Source of the DNA: an uncultured Pelagibacteraceae bacterium
GTDB lineage: Bacteria > Pseudomonadota > Alphaproteobacteria > Pelagibacterales > Pelagibacteraceae
Reading direction: 5' to 3'
NCBI GenBank assembly: GCA_902519325.1
Contig: CABYJU010000002.1
Span: forward strand, 1 to 64,000
DNA: 64,000 bases
The translations under genes were made by a program, and so were the position numbers. Below, piece after piece: positions 18,545 through 27,845 of this stretch; positions within the stretch are counted from its first letter, which is position 1; each line of letters starts with the position of its first letter. A model generated the notes under the pieces. It searched no databases and had not been told where the DNA came from. It worked only from the letters and a program-made list of their open reading frames with translations.

Positions 18545-19456
18545 TTACTTCAAAATTGAAACAGCTTTTATCTCTTCAACTCCTATACCACAACAACCAC
18601 CAACAATTTTTACACCTTTGCTAAACCATTTTTTTGCAACTTCCAAATAATCATTGGGTGAAAAATCATCCACAAACTTCCAATTTGGTTTTTCGTAATA
18701 GCCTTTGTTAGGGTATGCACCAATCACTCCATTATAATTTTTTAATGCAGTATCTAAAGCTGCACTTGTTGTTTTAATATCTGAGTGAGCAATTAAAATT
18801 GGCCCCTTATGTAATTTACTAAAATTTTTCAACGATACTTCTAAATCCTCGTAAATTTCAGTTTTATTCTTCACATCATCATAACCAAGTGTAATATTTT
18901 TTGTATTCTGATCTATTACACAGGAAATAGAAAGCCAAACAGGTAACTTTATATTTGATGAACACTCAAGCATAGTCTCCACGATTTCTGCTTGAGATGT
19001 CATTGCTTCTAAAATTATTAAATCAACACCCTCATTTGATAAAATTTTAATATGTTCATTAAAACATGGCTTCATGTTCTTTGTTCCAAGTTTAAGAAAA
19101 CTTCCATAACTCGAAACACTTCCCGCTAAACAGATGTTCTTTTTTGAATTATTAATTGCTTGTTTTGCAATTTGAACTGCTTGTTTATTAAATAATTCGA
19201 TTGAGTCTTCATATCCGTGTTTTCTAAGAGAAATTGGAGTTGTAGCATAAGTATTTGTTGTAATAACATCAGCACCTGCATCAATATAATTTTCATGAAC
19301 CTCTTTTAGAAATTCTGGGCTATCTACTGAACATTTTCCACACCAGAGGTTTTGATCCATTTTAGCTCCTTTTTTTTCAAGCTCAGCACCTATACCTCCA
19401 TCAAGTAAAATAATTTTTCCTTCATTGATTTTTTCTTGAATTAAATTGTAAGACAT
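18545..19456 (-). CDS. Homocysteine S-methyltransferase-family protein (second copy)
   Basis: LLDGGIGAELEKKGAK, TTNTYATT, IVGGCCGIG; likely start at 19456 (MSYNLIQEK), overlapping the stop of the upstream gene. Confidence 0.88.
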   Translation of the reverse strand: MSYNLIQEKINEGKIILLDGGIGAELEKKGAKMDQNLWCGKCSVDSPEFLKEVHENYIDAGADVITTNTYATTPISLRKHGYEDSIELFNKQAVQIAKQAINNSKKNICLAGSVSSYGSFLKLGTKNMKPCFNEHIKILSNEGVDLIILEAMTSQAEIVETMLECSSNIKLPVWLSISCVIDQNTKNITLGYDDVKNKTEIYEDLEVSLKNFSKLHKGPILIAHSDIKTTSAALDTALKNYNGVIGAYPNKGYYEKPNWKFVDDFSPNDYLEVAKKWFSKGVKIVGGCCGIGVEEIKAVSILK

Positions 19457-19836
19457 TAATTGTTTGTGAAAGCACAAATTTTATTATTATCAAGATCTCG
19501 AATATAAGAATAGTAAACTCCAGAACCTTCTGGTCTTTCACCTCCAGCTCCTTCACTTTTTCCACCTGCCTTAAGTCCAATCTCATGAAACTTATCAACT
19601 ATATCTCTAGATGATGTAATAAATGAAACTTGCGTTCCATTTCCATTAGTTGCCTCTTTCATATTGACAGGTTTGGTCACATAAAACTCTATAGTTCCAT
19701 CGCCATTTTTTTCTGTGTAACCAGCGCAAACTTCATCTTTATAATTTCTTTCTAGATTTAAAACTTTTAAGACTTCATCATAAAAAATTATTGCTTTTTC
19801 TAAGTTATTGGTTCCTACCATTACATAACCAAGCAT
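19456..19836 (-). CDS. VOC/glyoxalase-family protein
   Basis: MLGYVMVGTNNLEKAIIFYDEVL...GGERPEGSGVYYSYIRDLDNNKI. Confidence 0.82.
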   Translation of the reverse strand: MLGYVMVGTNNLEKAIIFYDEVLKVLNLERNYKDEVCAGYTEKNGDGTIEFYVTKPVNMKEATNGNGTQVSFITSSRDIVDKFHEIGLKAGGKSEGAGGERPEGSGVYYSYIRDLDNNKICAFTNN

Positions 19837-19837
19837 T

Positions 19838-21271
19838 TTAATTTTTCCATTCAGTAATAGTTTTTACCTCTAGATATTCATGCAATCCCCAGGTTCCACC
19901 TTCACGTCCATTTCCAGATTGTCTATACCCACCAAAAGGAGTCCCAGAGTCAGCTGCTTTATGATTTACATACACAATTCCGGACCTTAATTTTTTTGAG
20001 ACTCTTTTTGCCTTTTCATTATCCTCTGTTTGTAAATAGTTTCCTAATCCATATTCTGTATCATTTGTAATTTGGATAGCTTCTTCTTCATTTTCAAAAG
20101 GAATAATCGACAATACTGGTCCAAATATTTCCTCTTTAGCAATTCTCATATTATTATTAACATCAGTGAATACTGTTGGTTTAATAAAATAACCTTTCTT
20201 TAGATCTTCAGGTTTGTCAGGACCACCTGCTACTAAAGTAGCACCTTCTTCAATTCCACTATTTATTAAACTTTGAATTTTATCAAATTGAGTTTTTGAA
20301 ATTACAGGCCCAATATGGTCACCAGCTTTTGAAGCAAGATCAACTTTAATTTTATTTGCTTCATCTGCAGCCTCTTCAACAGCTCTTTTATAAATTGATT
20401 TTTCAACAAGCATTCTAGTTGGGGCATCACAGGATTGACCTGAATTACTCATTACGTTTCTAATACCATCTCTGACTGCATCAGGATATGCATCAGCAAA
20501 AACAATATTTCCACCTTTACCACCAAGTTCAAGACAAACTCTTTTTATAGTTTCAGCAGCATTCTTTGTAATTAATTTTCCAGCTCTAGTAGATCCTGTA
20601 AATGAGACCATATCAACATCAGGATGTCCTGACAGATCAGTTCCAACACCAGGCCCATCACCATTTACCAAATTAAATACTCCAGCTGGAAATCCAGCCT
20701 CATCTATCATCTCTGCAAATAGCATTCCTGACAATGGTGCAATTTCAGATGGTTTAAGTACCATTGTACACCCAGTAGCAAAAGCTGGAATTACTTTTAA
20801 AGCAATTTGATTTATAGGCCAATTCCAAGGTGTAATTAATCCGCAAACTCCAATTGGCTCATATACAATATGATTAGTAGATCCTTTATCAAAACCTGGT
20901 TCGAATTCGAATTCTTTTAATCTTTTTATAAAGTCTTCGATATGACCTGCGCCAGAAGATGTTTGATTAGCTGAACACCAATCTTTAGGACAACCAAGCT
21001 CTGTAGTAATAGCATCAGTCATATCATCCCATCTAGAATTATAAATTTTTAATAATTTTTCTAATAAATTTAACCTTTCTTCTTTTGAAGTTTCTTTCCA
21101 AGTCTCAAATGCAGATTTTGCTGCTTTGACTGCAGCATTTGTATCATCAGAACTTCCAAGACTTATAATTGCACAAACTTCTTCTGTTGATGGATTAATA
21201 ACTTCACATTCATTCTTGTTTACTGGCTCAACCCATTTGCCATTGATATAAAATTTTTTTTTATCGAGCAT
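19838..21271 (-). CDS. NAD(P)-dependent aldehyde dehydrogenase
   Basis: TPWNWPINQ, ELGGKGGNIV, SGQSCDAPTRM (catalytic Cys), EIFGPVLS. Confidence 0.93.
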   Translation of the reverse strand: MLDKKKFYINGKWVEPVNKNECEVINPSTEEVCAIISLGSSDDTNAAVKAAKSAFETWKETSKEERLNLLEKLLKIYNSRWDDMTDAITTELGCPKDWCSANQTSSGAGHIEDFIKRLKEFEFEPGFDKGSTNHIVYEPIGVCGLITPWNWPINQIALKVIPAFATGCTMVLKPSEIAPLSGMLFAEMIDEAGFPAGVFNLVNGDGPGVGTDLSGHPDVDMVSFTGSTRAGKLITKNAAETIKRVCLELGGKGGNIVFADAYPDAVRDGIRNVMSNSGQSCDAPTRMLVEKSIYKRAVEEAADEANKIKVDLASKAGDHIGPVISKTQFDKIQSLINSGIEEGATLVAGGPDKPEDLKKGYFIKPTVFTDVNNNMRIAKEEIFGPVLSIIPFENEEEAIQITNDTEYGLGNYLQTEDNEKAKRVSKKLRSGIVYVNHKAADSGTPFGGYRQSGNGREGGTWGLHEYLEVKTITEWKN

Positions 21272-21387
21272 TTATATTTCAAAATTAATTTTTCTTATTA
21301 TACGTTTATTTACTATAACCATTCAAGAAATTAGATACAGTTTTTAAATTTTAATGATTAATCAATATGTGGTGGTATATTGTATTT

Positions 21388-22128
21388 ATGAAATCACAAA
21401 AAATAGAACCAAAGTTTGAAAATAACCAAAATCCACGTATTGGACTTATCGCTTTAGCAACCGATCTAGTGATTGAAAAAGATTTTATAAGTGTAATTAA
21501 AGATAAAAAAATAGATTTTTTTGTAAATAGAATAGAATGTTATAATCCCTTAACCAAAGAGAATTTGATCAAAATGTCAGAGAATATTACTCAAGTAACA
21601 AGAGATATCTTGCCAGAGCAAAAATTAGACTGTGTTGTATATGCTTGTACATCAGGAACTATTGCAGCAGGGTACGATAATATTAAAAATAAAATACAAG
21701 CAGCAAAACCTGAGGCAAAACTTTCAACACCAAGTACAGCAGCTTTGAAAGCATTGAAAAAATTAAATATTAAAAAACTTTCTATATTCACACCTTATAG
21801 TAAAAAAGTTAACGATGATGTTGTTGATTATTTTAAATCATCTGGTTTTGAAATCACCTCAAATTCATACTTTGATATTCATTCTGACATGGAGATTGGT
21901 AAAGTAGATCAAAATTATCTGTTTGATGTGCTAATAAATTTAGATGTAAGTGAGGCAGATGCTTTATTTGTATCTTGCACCGCTTTACCAGTTCTTCCTT
22001 TAATACAAAAATTAGAAGATAAACTTGGAATACCAGTTCTTTCAAGCAATCAGGCTTTAATCTGGGAATCTTTAGAAAACATAGGTGAAAATAAATCTGT
22101 AAAAGGATTTGGAAGACTGTTTGATTAA
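21388..22128 (+). CDS. Asp/Glu racemase / maleate isomerase-arylmalonate decarboxylase-like (EutA-like)
   Basis: RIGLIALATDLVIEKDF, VYACTSGTIAAG, LFVSCTALPVLP (two Cys motifs); next to a DoeA/EutD-like gene; start at internal Met 21388 preferred. Confidence 0.72.
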   Translation: MKSQKIEPKFENNQNPRIGLIALATDLVIEKDFISVIKDKKIDFFVNRIECYNPLTKENLIKMSENITQVTRDILPEQKLDCVVYACTSGTIAAGYDNIKNKIQAAKPEAKLSTPSTAALKALKKLNIKKLSIFTPYSKKVNDDVVDYFKSSGFEITSNSYFDIHSDMEIGKVDQNYLFDVLINLDVSEADALFVSCTALPVLPLIQKLEDKLGIPVLSSNQALIWESLENIGENKSVKGFGRLFD

Positions 22129-22131
22129 TTT

Positions 22132-23304
22132 ATGTCCTTTTCAAAAGAAGAATACAAACAAAGACTATTAAAAGTTCAATCTCTGATGAGAGAGAAAAAA
22201 ATTGATTTAATCATTTCTCACGACACAAATAATATGAATTATCTTACAGGCTACGATGCTTGGTCTTTTTATTATGCACAATGTGTATTAGTGCACGTTG
22301 ATTCAAAAGAGCCAATTTGCTTTGTTAGAGATCAGGATGCAGGTGGGGCGTACATAAAGACCTATTTAAATAAAGACAATATTATTGTTTATGATGAGAG
22401 TTATATTCATACTTGGCCAAAACATCCCTATGATTACTTGACCAAAGTAATTAAAGAAAAAAAATGGGATAAACTGTCTATTGGAGTTGAAATGGATGCT
22501 CATTATTTCACAGCTTTTTGTTATGAAAAGATTAAAAAGGGGTTACCAAATGCAAACATTATAGATTCTGATCGACTAGTTAATTGGGCTAGATTAATTA
22601 AATCTAATGCAGAGATAAATTATATGAAGTCTGCTGCTTTAATTTCTCAAAAAGGAATGCAAACTGCAATGGAAGTAATTAAACCTGGTACAAGACAATG
22701 CGATGCTGTTGGAGAAATTCAAAAGTCTTTATTTTATGGTACAGAAGAATTTGGAGGTGAATATTCTAGTATCGCAACGCTTCTTCCAACTGGAAAAGGT
22801 ACATCTGCTTCACATTTAACAGCAACCCAAGATAAATTTATTGAAGGTGAAGCAACTATAATTGAACTTTCAGGTGTTTATAAAAGATATCACGCACCTA
22901 TGGCTCGAACAATTCTATTAGGTAAACCTGATCAATTAAAAATAGATACAATGAATAAAACTATAGAAGCTTTACAAGCTGGAATTAATGCTACAAAACC
23001 CGGAAACACAGCAAATGATGTTGCCCAAGCCTTTTGGAAAATTTTAGATAAATATGGTATCGAGAAGAAATCAAGAACGGGTTATTCGATAGGCATTGGA
23101 TATCCACCAGATTGGGGAGAGCATACTTTAAATATTTATAAAGGCGATATGACAGTACTTGAACCAAATGTTTGTTTTCATATGATTGCAGTAATGCAGT
23201 TTGGTGATTGGGGAGTAGAAGCATCTGAAGCAATCCGAGTTACCGACAAAGGTTGTGAATTATTCTGTAAATTTCCAAAAGAGCTACATATTAAGAACTA
23301 TTAG
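22132..23304 (+). CDS. doeA: M24 peptidase-family hydrolase, probable ectoine hydrolase (DoeA/EutD-like)
   Basis: NMNYLTGYDAWSFYYAQCVLV and VRDQDAGGAYIKTYL resemble DoeA/EutD; creatinase/aminopeptidase P fold. Confidence 0.65.
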   Translation: MSFSKEEYKQRLLKVQSLMREKKIDLIISHDTNNMNYLTGYDAWSFYYAQCVLVHVDSKEPICFVRDQDAGGAYIKTYLNKDNIIVYDESYIHTWPKHPYDYLTKVIKEKKWDKLSIGVEMDAHYFTAFCYEKIKKGLPNANIIDSDRLVNWARLIKSNAEINYMKSAALISQKGMQTAMEVIKPGTRQCDAVGEIQKSLFYGTEEFGGEYSSIATLLPTGKGTSASHLTATQDKFIEGEATIIELSGVYKRYHAPMARTILLGKPDQLKIDTMNKTIEALQAGINATKPGNTANDVAQAFWKILDKYGIEKKSRTGYSIGIGYPPDWGEHTLNIYKGDMTVLEPNVCFHMIAVMQFGDWGVEASEAIRVTDKGCELFCKFPKELHIKNY

Positions 23305-23342
23305 CTATTGATAATTAACTTCTTAAATGTTTTAAACACTCA

Positions 23343-24428
23343 ATGTCTAAAAATACAGAATTTGTTAAGTTCGATAAAGTTGACAAAAGTTACGATGGTA
23401 AAGTCTTAGTAGTAAAAGATTTAAATCTTAATATCTCAGAGGGCGAGTTCATTACTATGCTTGGTCCATCTGGTTCAGGAAAAACAACTTGTCTGATGAT
23501 GTTGGCTGGATTTGAAACACCAACTAATGGCGAAATTTATTTAGACTCTAATCCTATTTCAAATATTCCACCACACAAAAGAGGAATTGGAATGGTTTTT
23601 CAAAATTATGCATTGTTTCCTCATATGACAGTTTATGAAAATCTTGCATTTCCTTTAAGAGTTAGAAAAGTTCAAAAAGATGAGATTGATAAAAAAGTAG
23701 ATAAAGCTTTATCAATGGTTTCTTTATCAGGATTTGAAAGTAGAATGCCAGCGCAATTATCTGGTGGTCAGCAACAAAGGGTAGCTGTTGCAAGAGCTCT
23801 CGTATTTGATCCAGCAGTAGTTCTAATGGATGAACCTCTTGGAGCTTTAGATAAAAACTTAAGAGAAAGTATGCAATACGAAATTAAACATATTCATGAA
23901 AATATTGGTGTTACTGTAGTTTACGTTACACACGATCAAGGAGAAGCATTAACAATGTCAAATAGGATCGCAGTTTTTAATGATGGTAAAGTTCAACAAT
24001 TATCAAGTCCTGATAAATTGTACGAAGAACCAGTTAATTCTTTCGTTGCAGAGTTTATAGGTGAAAATAATACATTTGGAGGAGAAGTAACTGACATTTC
24101 AAAAGATGTTTGTAAAGTTAAACTACAAAATGGAGAAATTTTAGCTAATCCAATTTCAGTTAAATCCAAAGGTGACAAAACAACAGTTTCAATAAGACCT
24201 GAGAGGGCATTGATAAATCCAAAAGATAAAATGGATAATAATCAAACGGGAAAAATCGAAGAAGTTATTTACCATGGCGATCACACTAGAGTAAGATTAG
24301 ATCTTTTAGGTAATAAAGAATTTATTTTAAAAGTTCCAAATAGCTCAAACGAGTTAGATTTAAAATTAGGTAATGAGATTAAAGTAGGATGGAACAGTCA
24401 AGACGCAAGAGCTCTAGATCCTAAATAA
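23343..24428 (+). CDS. PotA-type ABC transporter ATPase
   Basis: GPSGSGKTTCLMMLAGFE, LSGGQQQRVAVARAL, VLMDEPLGALD, C-terminal TOBE-like region. Confidence 0.92.
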   Translation: MSKNTEFVKFDKVDKSYDGKVLVVKDLNLNISEGEFITMLGPSGSGKTTCLMMLAGFETPTNGEIYLDSNPISNIPPHKRGIGMVFQNYALFPHMTVYENLAFPLRVRKVQKDEIDKKVDKALSMVSLSGFESRMPAQLSGGQQQRVAVARALVFDPAVVLMDEPLGALDKNLRESMQYEIKHIHENIGVTVVYVTHDQGEALTMSNRIAVFNDGKVQQLSSPDKLYEEPVNSFVAEFIGENNTFGGEVTDISKDVCKVKLQNGEILANPISVKSKGDKTTVSIRPERALINPKDKMDNNQTGKIEEVIYHGDHTRVRLDLLGNKEFILKVPNSSNELDLKLGNEIKVGWNSQDARALDPK

Positions 24429-24543
24429 TTTCTTAAATATCCCAGTATTCCTATAACAAAATGGCCTGTTGACTCTGAATATCGTTTTTGTTGTACTTCG
24501 CTTATATAAATTAATTTATATTAAACGTTTAAACGGAGGATAA

Positions 24544-25659
24544 ATGAAAAAATTAAGTAAATTATTACTTGCTCTTTCTTTTGCTCTTTCAATAACTTCA
24601 TCTGCATTTGCGGTTACAGTAGCATCTTGGGGTGGAGCTTATACAGAGTCTCAAAAGCTAGGGTATGGTGATCCAACTGCAAAAGCTCTTGGTGTTGATA
24701 TCAACTGGGTAGACTATTCAGGTGGATTATCTGAGATTAAAGCTCAAAAAGAAGCAGGTGCAATTACTTGGGATATTATCGATGTATTCGCATTTGATAC
24801 TATCAACGGATGTGACGAAGGAATTTTTGTCGAATTCGATTTTGACAAAGACTTCCCTGCAGCTCCAGATGGAACTCCTGCAAGTGAAGATTTCTTTGCT
24901 CCAATGCCGAGTAAATGTGCTGTAGGAAACATTTTATATTCTTGGAACTATGCTTACAACGTAAACAATGTTGACGGCACACCATCGACTATAAAGGATT
25001 TCTTTAACACTAAAAAATTTCCAGGAAAAAGAGCTATTTACAAATCTGCTCTAACAAACCTAGAAATAGCATTAGCTGGTGACGGTGTTTATATGGGTAA
25101 AGGTGGATCAGAGATCTACAAATTACTAGAAACTGAAGCTGGTGTTAATAGAGCTATGAATAAAATTAAAGAGCTTTGTACAGATCCAAATGGTGGATGT
25201 GTATTCTGGTCTGCAGGTGCTCAACCACCAGAATTATTAGTATCTGGTGAAGTTGTTATGGCAACTGGTTGGAATGGAAGATTCTTTAATGCTGAAATCG
25301 GTGAAGGTGCTCCAATTAAACAAGTATGGGATGGACAAGGTCTTGACTATGAATATTTCGCACTTGTTAAAGGTGGACCAGATGAAGCAAATGCTAAAAA
25401 AGCTTTAGCAATGATGACTAACACTGAAATGTTAGCTGGAAGTGCTAAATATATTGCATATGCTCCATACAGATTATCATCTTTAGAGATTATCAAAGCA
25501 AATGAGCCTTGGTACAAAGATGGTAAAACTGAAATGATGCCACAAATGCCAACTGCTCCTTCAAACACTAAAAAATACTTTTTAGTTGATCCATTTTTCT
25601 GGGCTGATAACGGTACAGAACTTGGTGAGAAGTGGGAAGCTATGAAAGCTGGTCTATAA
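24544..25659 (+). CDS. PotD-type (polyamine-like) ABC transporter substrate-binding protein
   Basis: Signal peptide, VASWGGAYTESQKLGYGDPTAKALGVDINWVDYSGGLSEIKAQ; strong GGAGG RBS. Confidence 0.88.
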   Translation: MKKLSKLLLALSFALSITSSAFAVTVASWGGAYTESQKLGYGDPTAKALGVDINWVDYSGGLSEIKAQKEAGAITWDIIDVFAFDTINGCDEGIFVEFDFDKDFPAAPDGTPASEDFFAPMPSKCAVGNILYSWNYAYNVNNVDGTPSTIKDFFNTKKFPGKRAIYKSALTNLEIALAGDGVYMGKGGSEIYKLLETEAGVNRAMNKIKELCTDPNGGCVFWSAGAQPPELLVSGEVVMATGWNGRFFNAEIGEGAPIKQVWDGQGLDYEYFALVKGGPDEANAKKALAMMTNTEMLAGSAKYIAYAPYRLSSLEIIKANEPWYKDGKTEMMPQMPTAPSNTKKYFLVDPFFWADNGTELGEKWEAMKAGL

Positions 25660-25694
25660 AAGAGTATAAAAGACTAGAATAATATAATATATAT

Positions 25695-25725
25695 AGGGCG
25701 ACTTAATTAAGTCGCCCTTTTTATT
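25695..25725 (+). terminator. Intra-operon intrinsic terminator/attenuator between SBP and permease genes
   Basis: Perfect 24-nt palindrome AGGGCGACTTAATTAAGTCGCCCT (25695-25718) followed by TTTTTATTT. Confidence 0.85.
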
Positions 25726-25726
25726 T

Positions 25727-26989
25727 ATGAGCAGCGAAACAAAACAAATACTTACAACTGACGGAATTCCTTTAGAGATAAGTTTAAAAAAAGCTGAAAG
25801 AAAAAACAAAATTAAAGCATTTTTACTTGTTGCGCCATTACTACTTTTTTTGATTATTACTTATATTTTTCCAATCGGAGAAATGTTTACAAGAAGTATT
25901 GATGATAAAATGATTACAAACATGCTTCCAAAAACATTTAAGTCTATGGAAACATGGGACGGTAAAGAACTTCCATCTGAAGAAGTATTTGCTTCATTTT
26001 TATCTGATTTTAAAATTCTTGTAGAAAAAAAAGAACATGGAAAACTAGCTCAAAGACTTAATAAAGAAAAAAATGGGTTCAACACCATCACAAAAAAATT
26101 ATTCAGACAGGTAAAAAGAAATAAAATTGACGAGACGCAAAGTATTAAAGAACAAATAATGAAAGTTCATAAGAGATGGAGAAATGTAGAATATTGGCAA
26201 GCTATTAAAAGGACTGCACCTCCTTACACTTCAGCTAAATATTTAAAAGCTATGGATATGTATTTGAATGAAGATAACAAAATTACTCAAGTTAGTGAAG
26301 ATAGAAGAATACATAGAATTTTATGGTTGAGAACTGTAGAGGTTGCTTTCTTTGTTACTGTATTCTGTTTCTTAATGGGTTACCCAATAGCCCATTTACT
26401 AGCAACACTTCCAATGAAGTATAGTAATTTATTAATGATTTGTGTTCTTCTTCCGTTTTGGACGTCGTTATTAGTTAGAACAGCTAGCTGGATGATTTTG
26501 CTTCAACAGCAAGGAGTAGTTAATGATTTCTTTGTATTGATTGGCCTTGTGTCAGACGATAATAGGCCAGAAATGATGTACAACAAAGTCGGAACTTATG
26601 TTGCTATGACACAAATTCTATTACCATTTATGGTTTTACCACTTTACAGTGTGATGAAAACTATCTCGCCAAGTTTAATGAGAGCAGGTAAATCTCTTGG
26701 CGGAACACCTTTTGTGGCTTTTTGGAAAGTATATTTTCCATTAACCATACCAGGTATCGGGGCAGGGTGTCTTTTAGTTTTTATTTTAGCAATTGGATAC
26801 TACATCACACCCGCTTTAGTTGGGGGAGCATCAGGAACCTTAATTAGTAACCAAATTGCATATCATATGAAAACTACTTTAGATTGGAGTTTTGCTTCAG
26901 CGATGGGGCTTATGTTGCTTGGAGGAGTTTTGGTTATCTATTGGCTTTATAATAAATTAGTTGGAGTTGATAATATTAAGTTAGGATAG
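25727..26989 (+). CDS. PotB-type ABC permease
   Basis: LLFLIITYIFPIGEMF...SLGGTPFVAFWKVYFPLTIPGIGAG (EAA loop). Confidence 0.9.
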   Translation: MSSETKQILTTDGIPLEISLKKAERKNKIKAFLLVAPLLLFLIITYIFPIGEMFTRSIDDKMITNMLPKTFKSMETWDGKELPSEEVFASFLSDFKILVEKKEHGKLAQRLNKEKNGFNTITKKLFRQVKRNKIDETQSIKEQIMKVHKRWRNVEYWQAIKRTAPPYTSAKYLKAMDMYLNEDNKITQVSEDRRIHRILWLRTVEVAFFVTVFCFLMGYPIAHLLATLPMKYSNLLMICVLLPFWTSLLVRTASWMILLQQQGVVNDFFVLIGLVSDDNRPEMMYNKVGTYVAMTQILLPFMVLPLYSVMKTISPSLMRAGKSLGGTPFVAFWKVYFPLTIPGIGAGCLLVFILAIGYYITPALVGGASGTLISNQIAYHMKTTLDWSFASAMGLMLLGGVLVIYWLYNKLVGVDNIKLG

Positions 26990-26990
26990 T

Positions 26991-27845
26991 ATGGCATTAC
27001 CAAAGTATACAGAAACTAGATATAGAATTTGGCACTACTTTTACATTGCCATATGTACTTTTGTTTTTATTTTTTTAATAGCACCTTTGTTTGTAATATT
27101 TCCATTATCATTTAATGCAGAAGAGTTTCTTGTTTTTTCAGAAGGAATGAAGAATTTAGACCCAGATGCTTTTTCCTTAAGATGGTACAAGGATATGGTT
27201 TACGGTACAAAGAACCCATGGGGTCTTGCTGCAAAGAATAGTTTTATTATTGCTATATTTGCAACTTTAGGGTCAGTAATTTTAGGAACGGTTGCTGCAT
27301 TAGGTTTGAGCAGCAGACACATGCCTTTTAAAGGAATAATAATGGCAACTTTGATTTCACCAATGATAGTTCCACTTATTATATCTGGTGTTGCAATATT
27401 CTTTTTTATGGCAAAGGCAGGTTTAGCGGCAACTCATACAGGAATAGTTTTAGCTCATATAATTTTGGGAACACCTTTTGTTGTAATTACCGTTACTGCA
27501 ACATTATCAGGTTTCGATCATAGTGTAACAAGAGCGGCAGCTAGTTTAGGTAGTAACCCAGTAAATACATTTATGAAAGTAACCCTTCCGTTGATTTTAC
27601 CTGGAGTAATATCAGGAGGTTTGTTTGCTTTTGTAACTTCTTTTGATGAAGTTGTAGTCGTTTTATTTTTAGCTGGTCTTGAAAATACAACTATTCCAAT
27701 TCAAATGTGGACAGGTTTAAGAGAACAATTAAGTCCTACAATTCTAGCAGTTGCTACATGTTTAATCGTTTTATCGACCTTAATATTGATAAGTGCTGAA
27801 TTATTAAGAAGAAGATCAGAACGTTTAAGAGGAATTAATAGATAA
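26991..27845 (+). CDS. PotC-type ABC permease
   Basis: AAASLGSNPVNTFMKVTLPLILPGVISG EAA loop; 6 TM segments. Confidence 0.9.
   Translation: MALPKYTETRYRIWHYFYIAICTFVFIFLIAPLFVIFPLSFNAEEFLVFSEGMKNLDPDAFSLRWYKDMVYGTKNPWGLAAKNSFIIAIFATLGSVILGTVAALGLSSRHMPFKGIIMATLISPMIVPLIISGVAIFFFMAKAGLAATHTGIVLAHIILGTPFVVITVTATLSGFDHSVTRAAASLGSNPVNTFMKVTLPLILPGVISGGLFAFVTSFDEVVVVLFLAGLENTTIPIQMWTGLREQLSPTILAVATCLIVLSTLILISAELLRRRSERLRGINR

Noticed and set aside
24429-24543. Riboswitch upstream of the Pot-type SBP gene
   Set aside because: No glycine, SAM or other aptamer consensus recognised; the structure is explained by short palindromes only.
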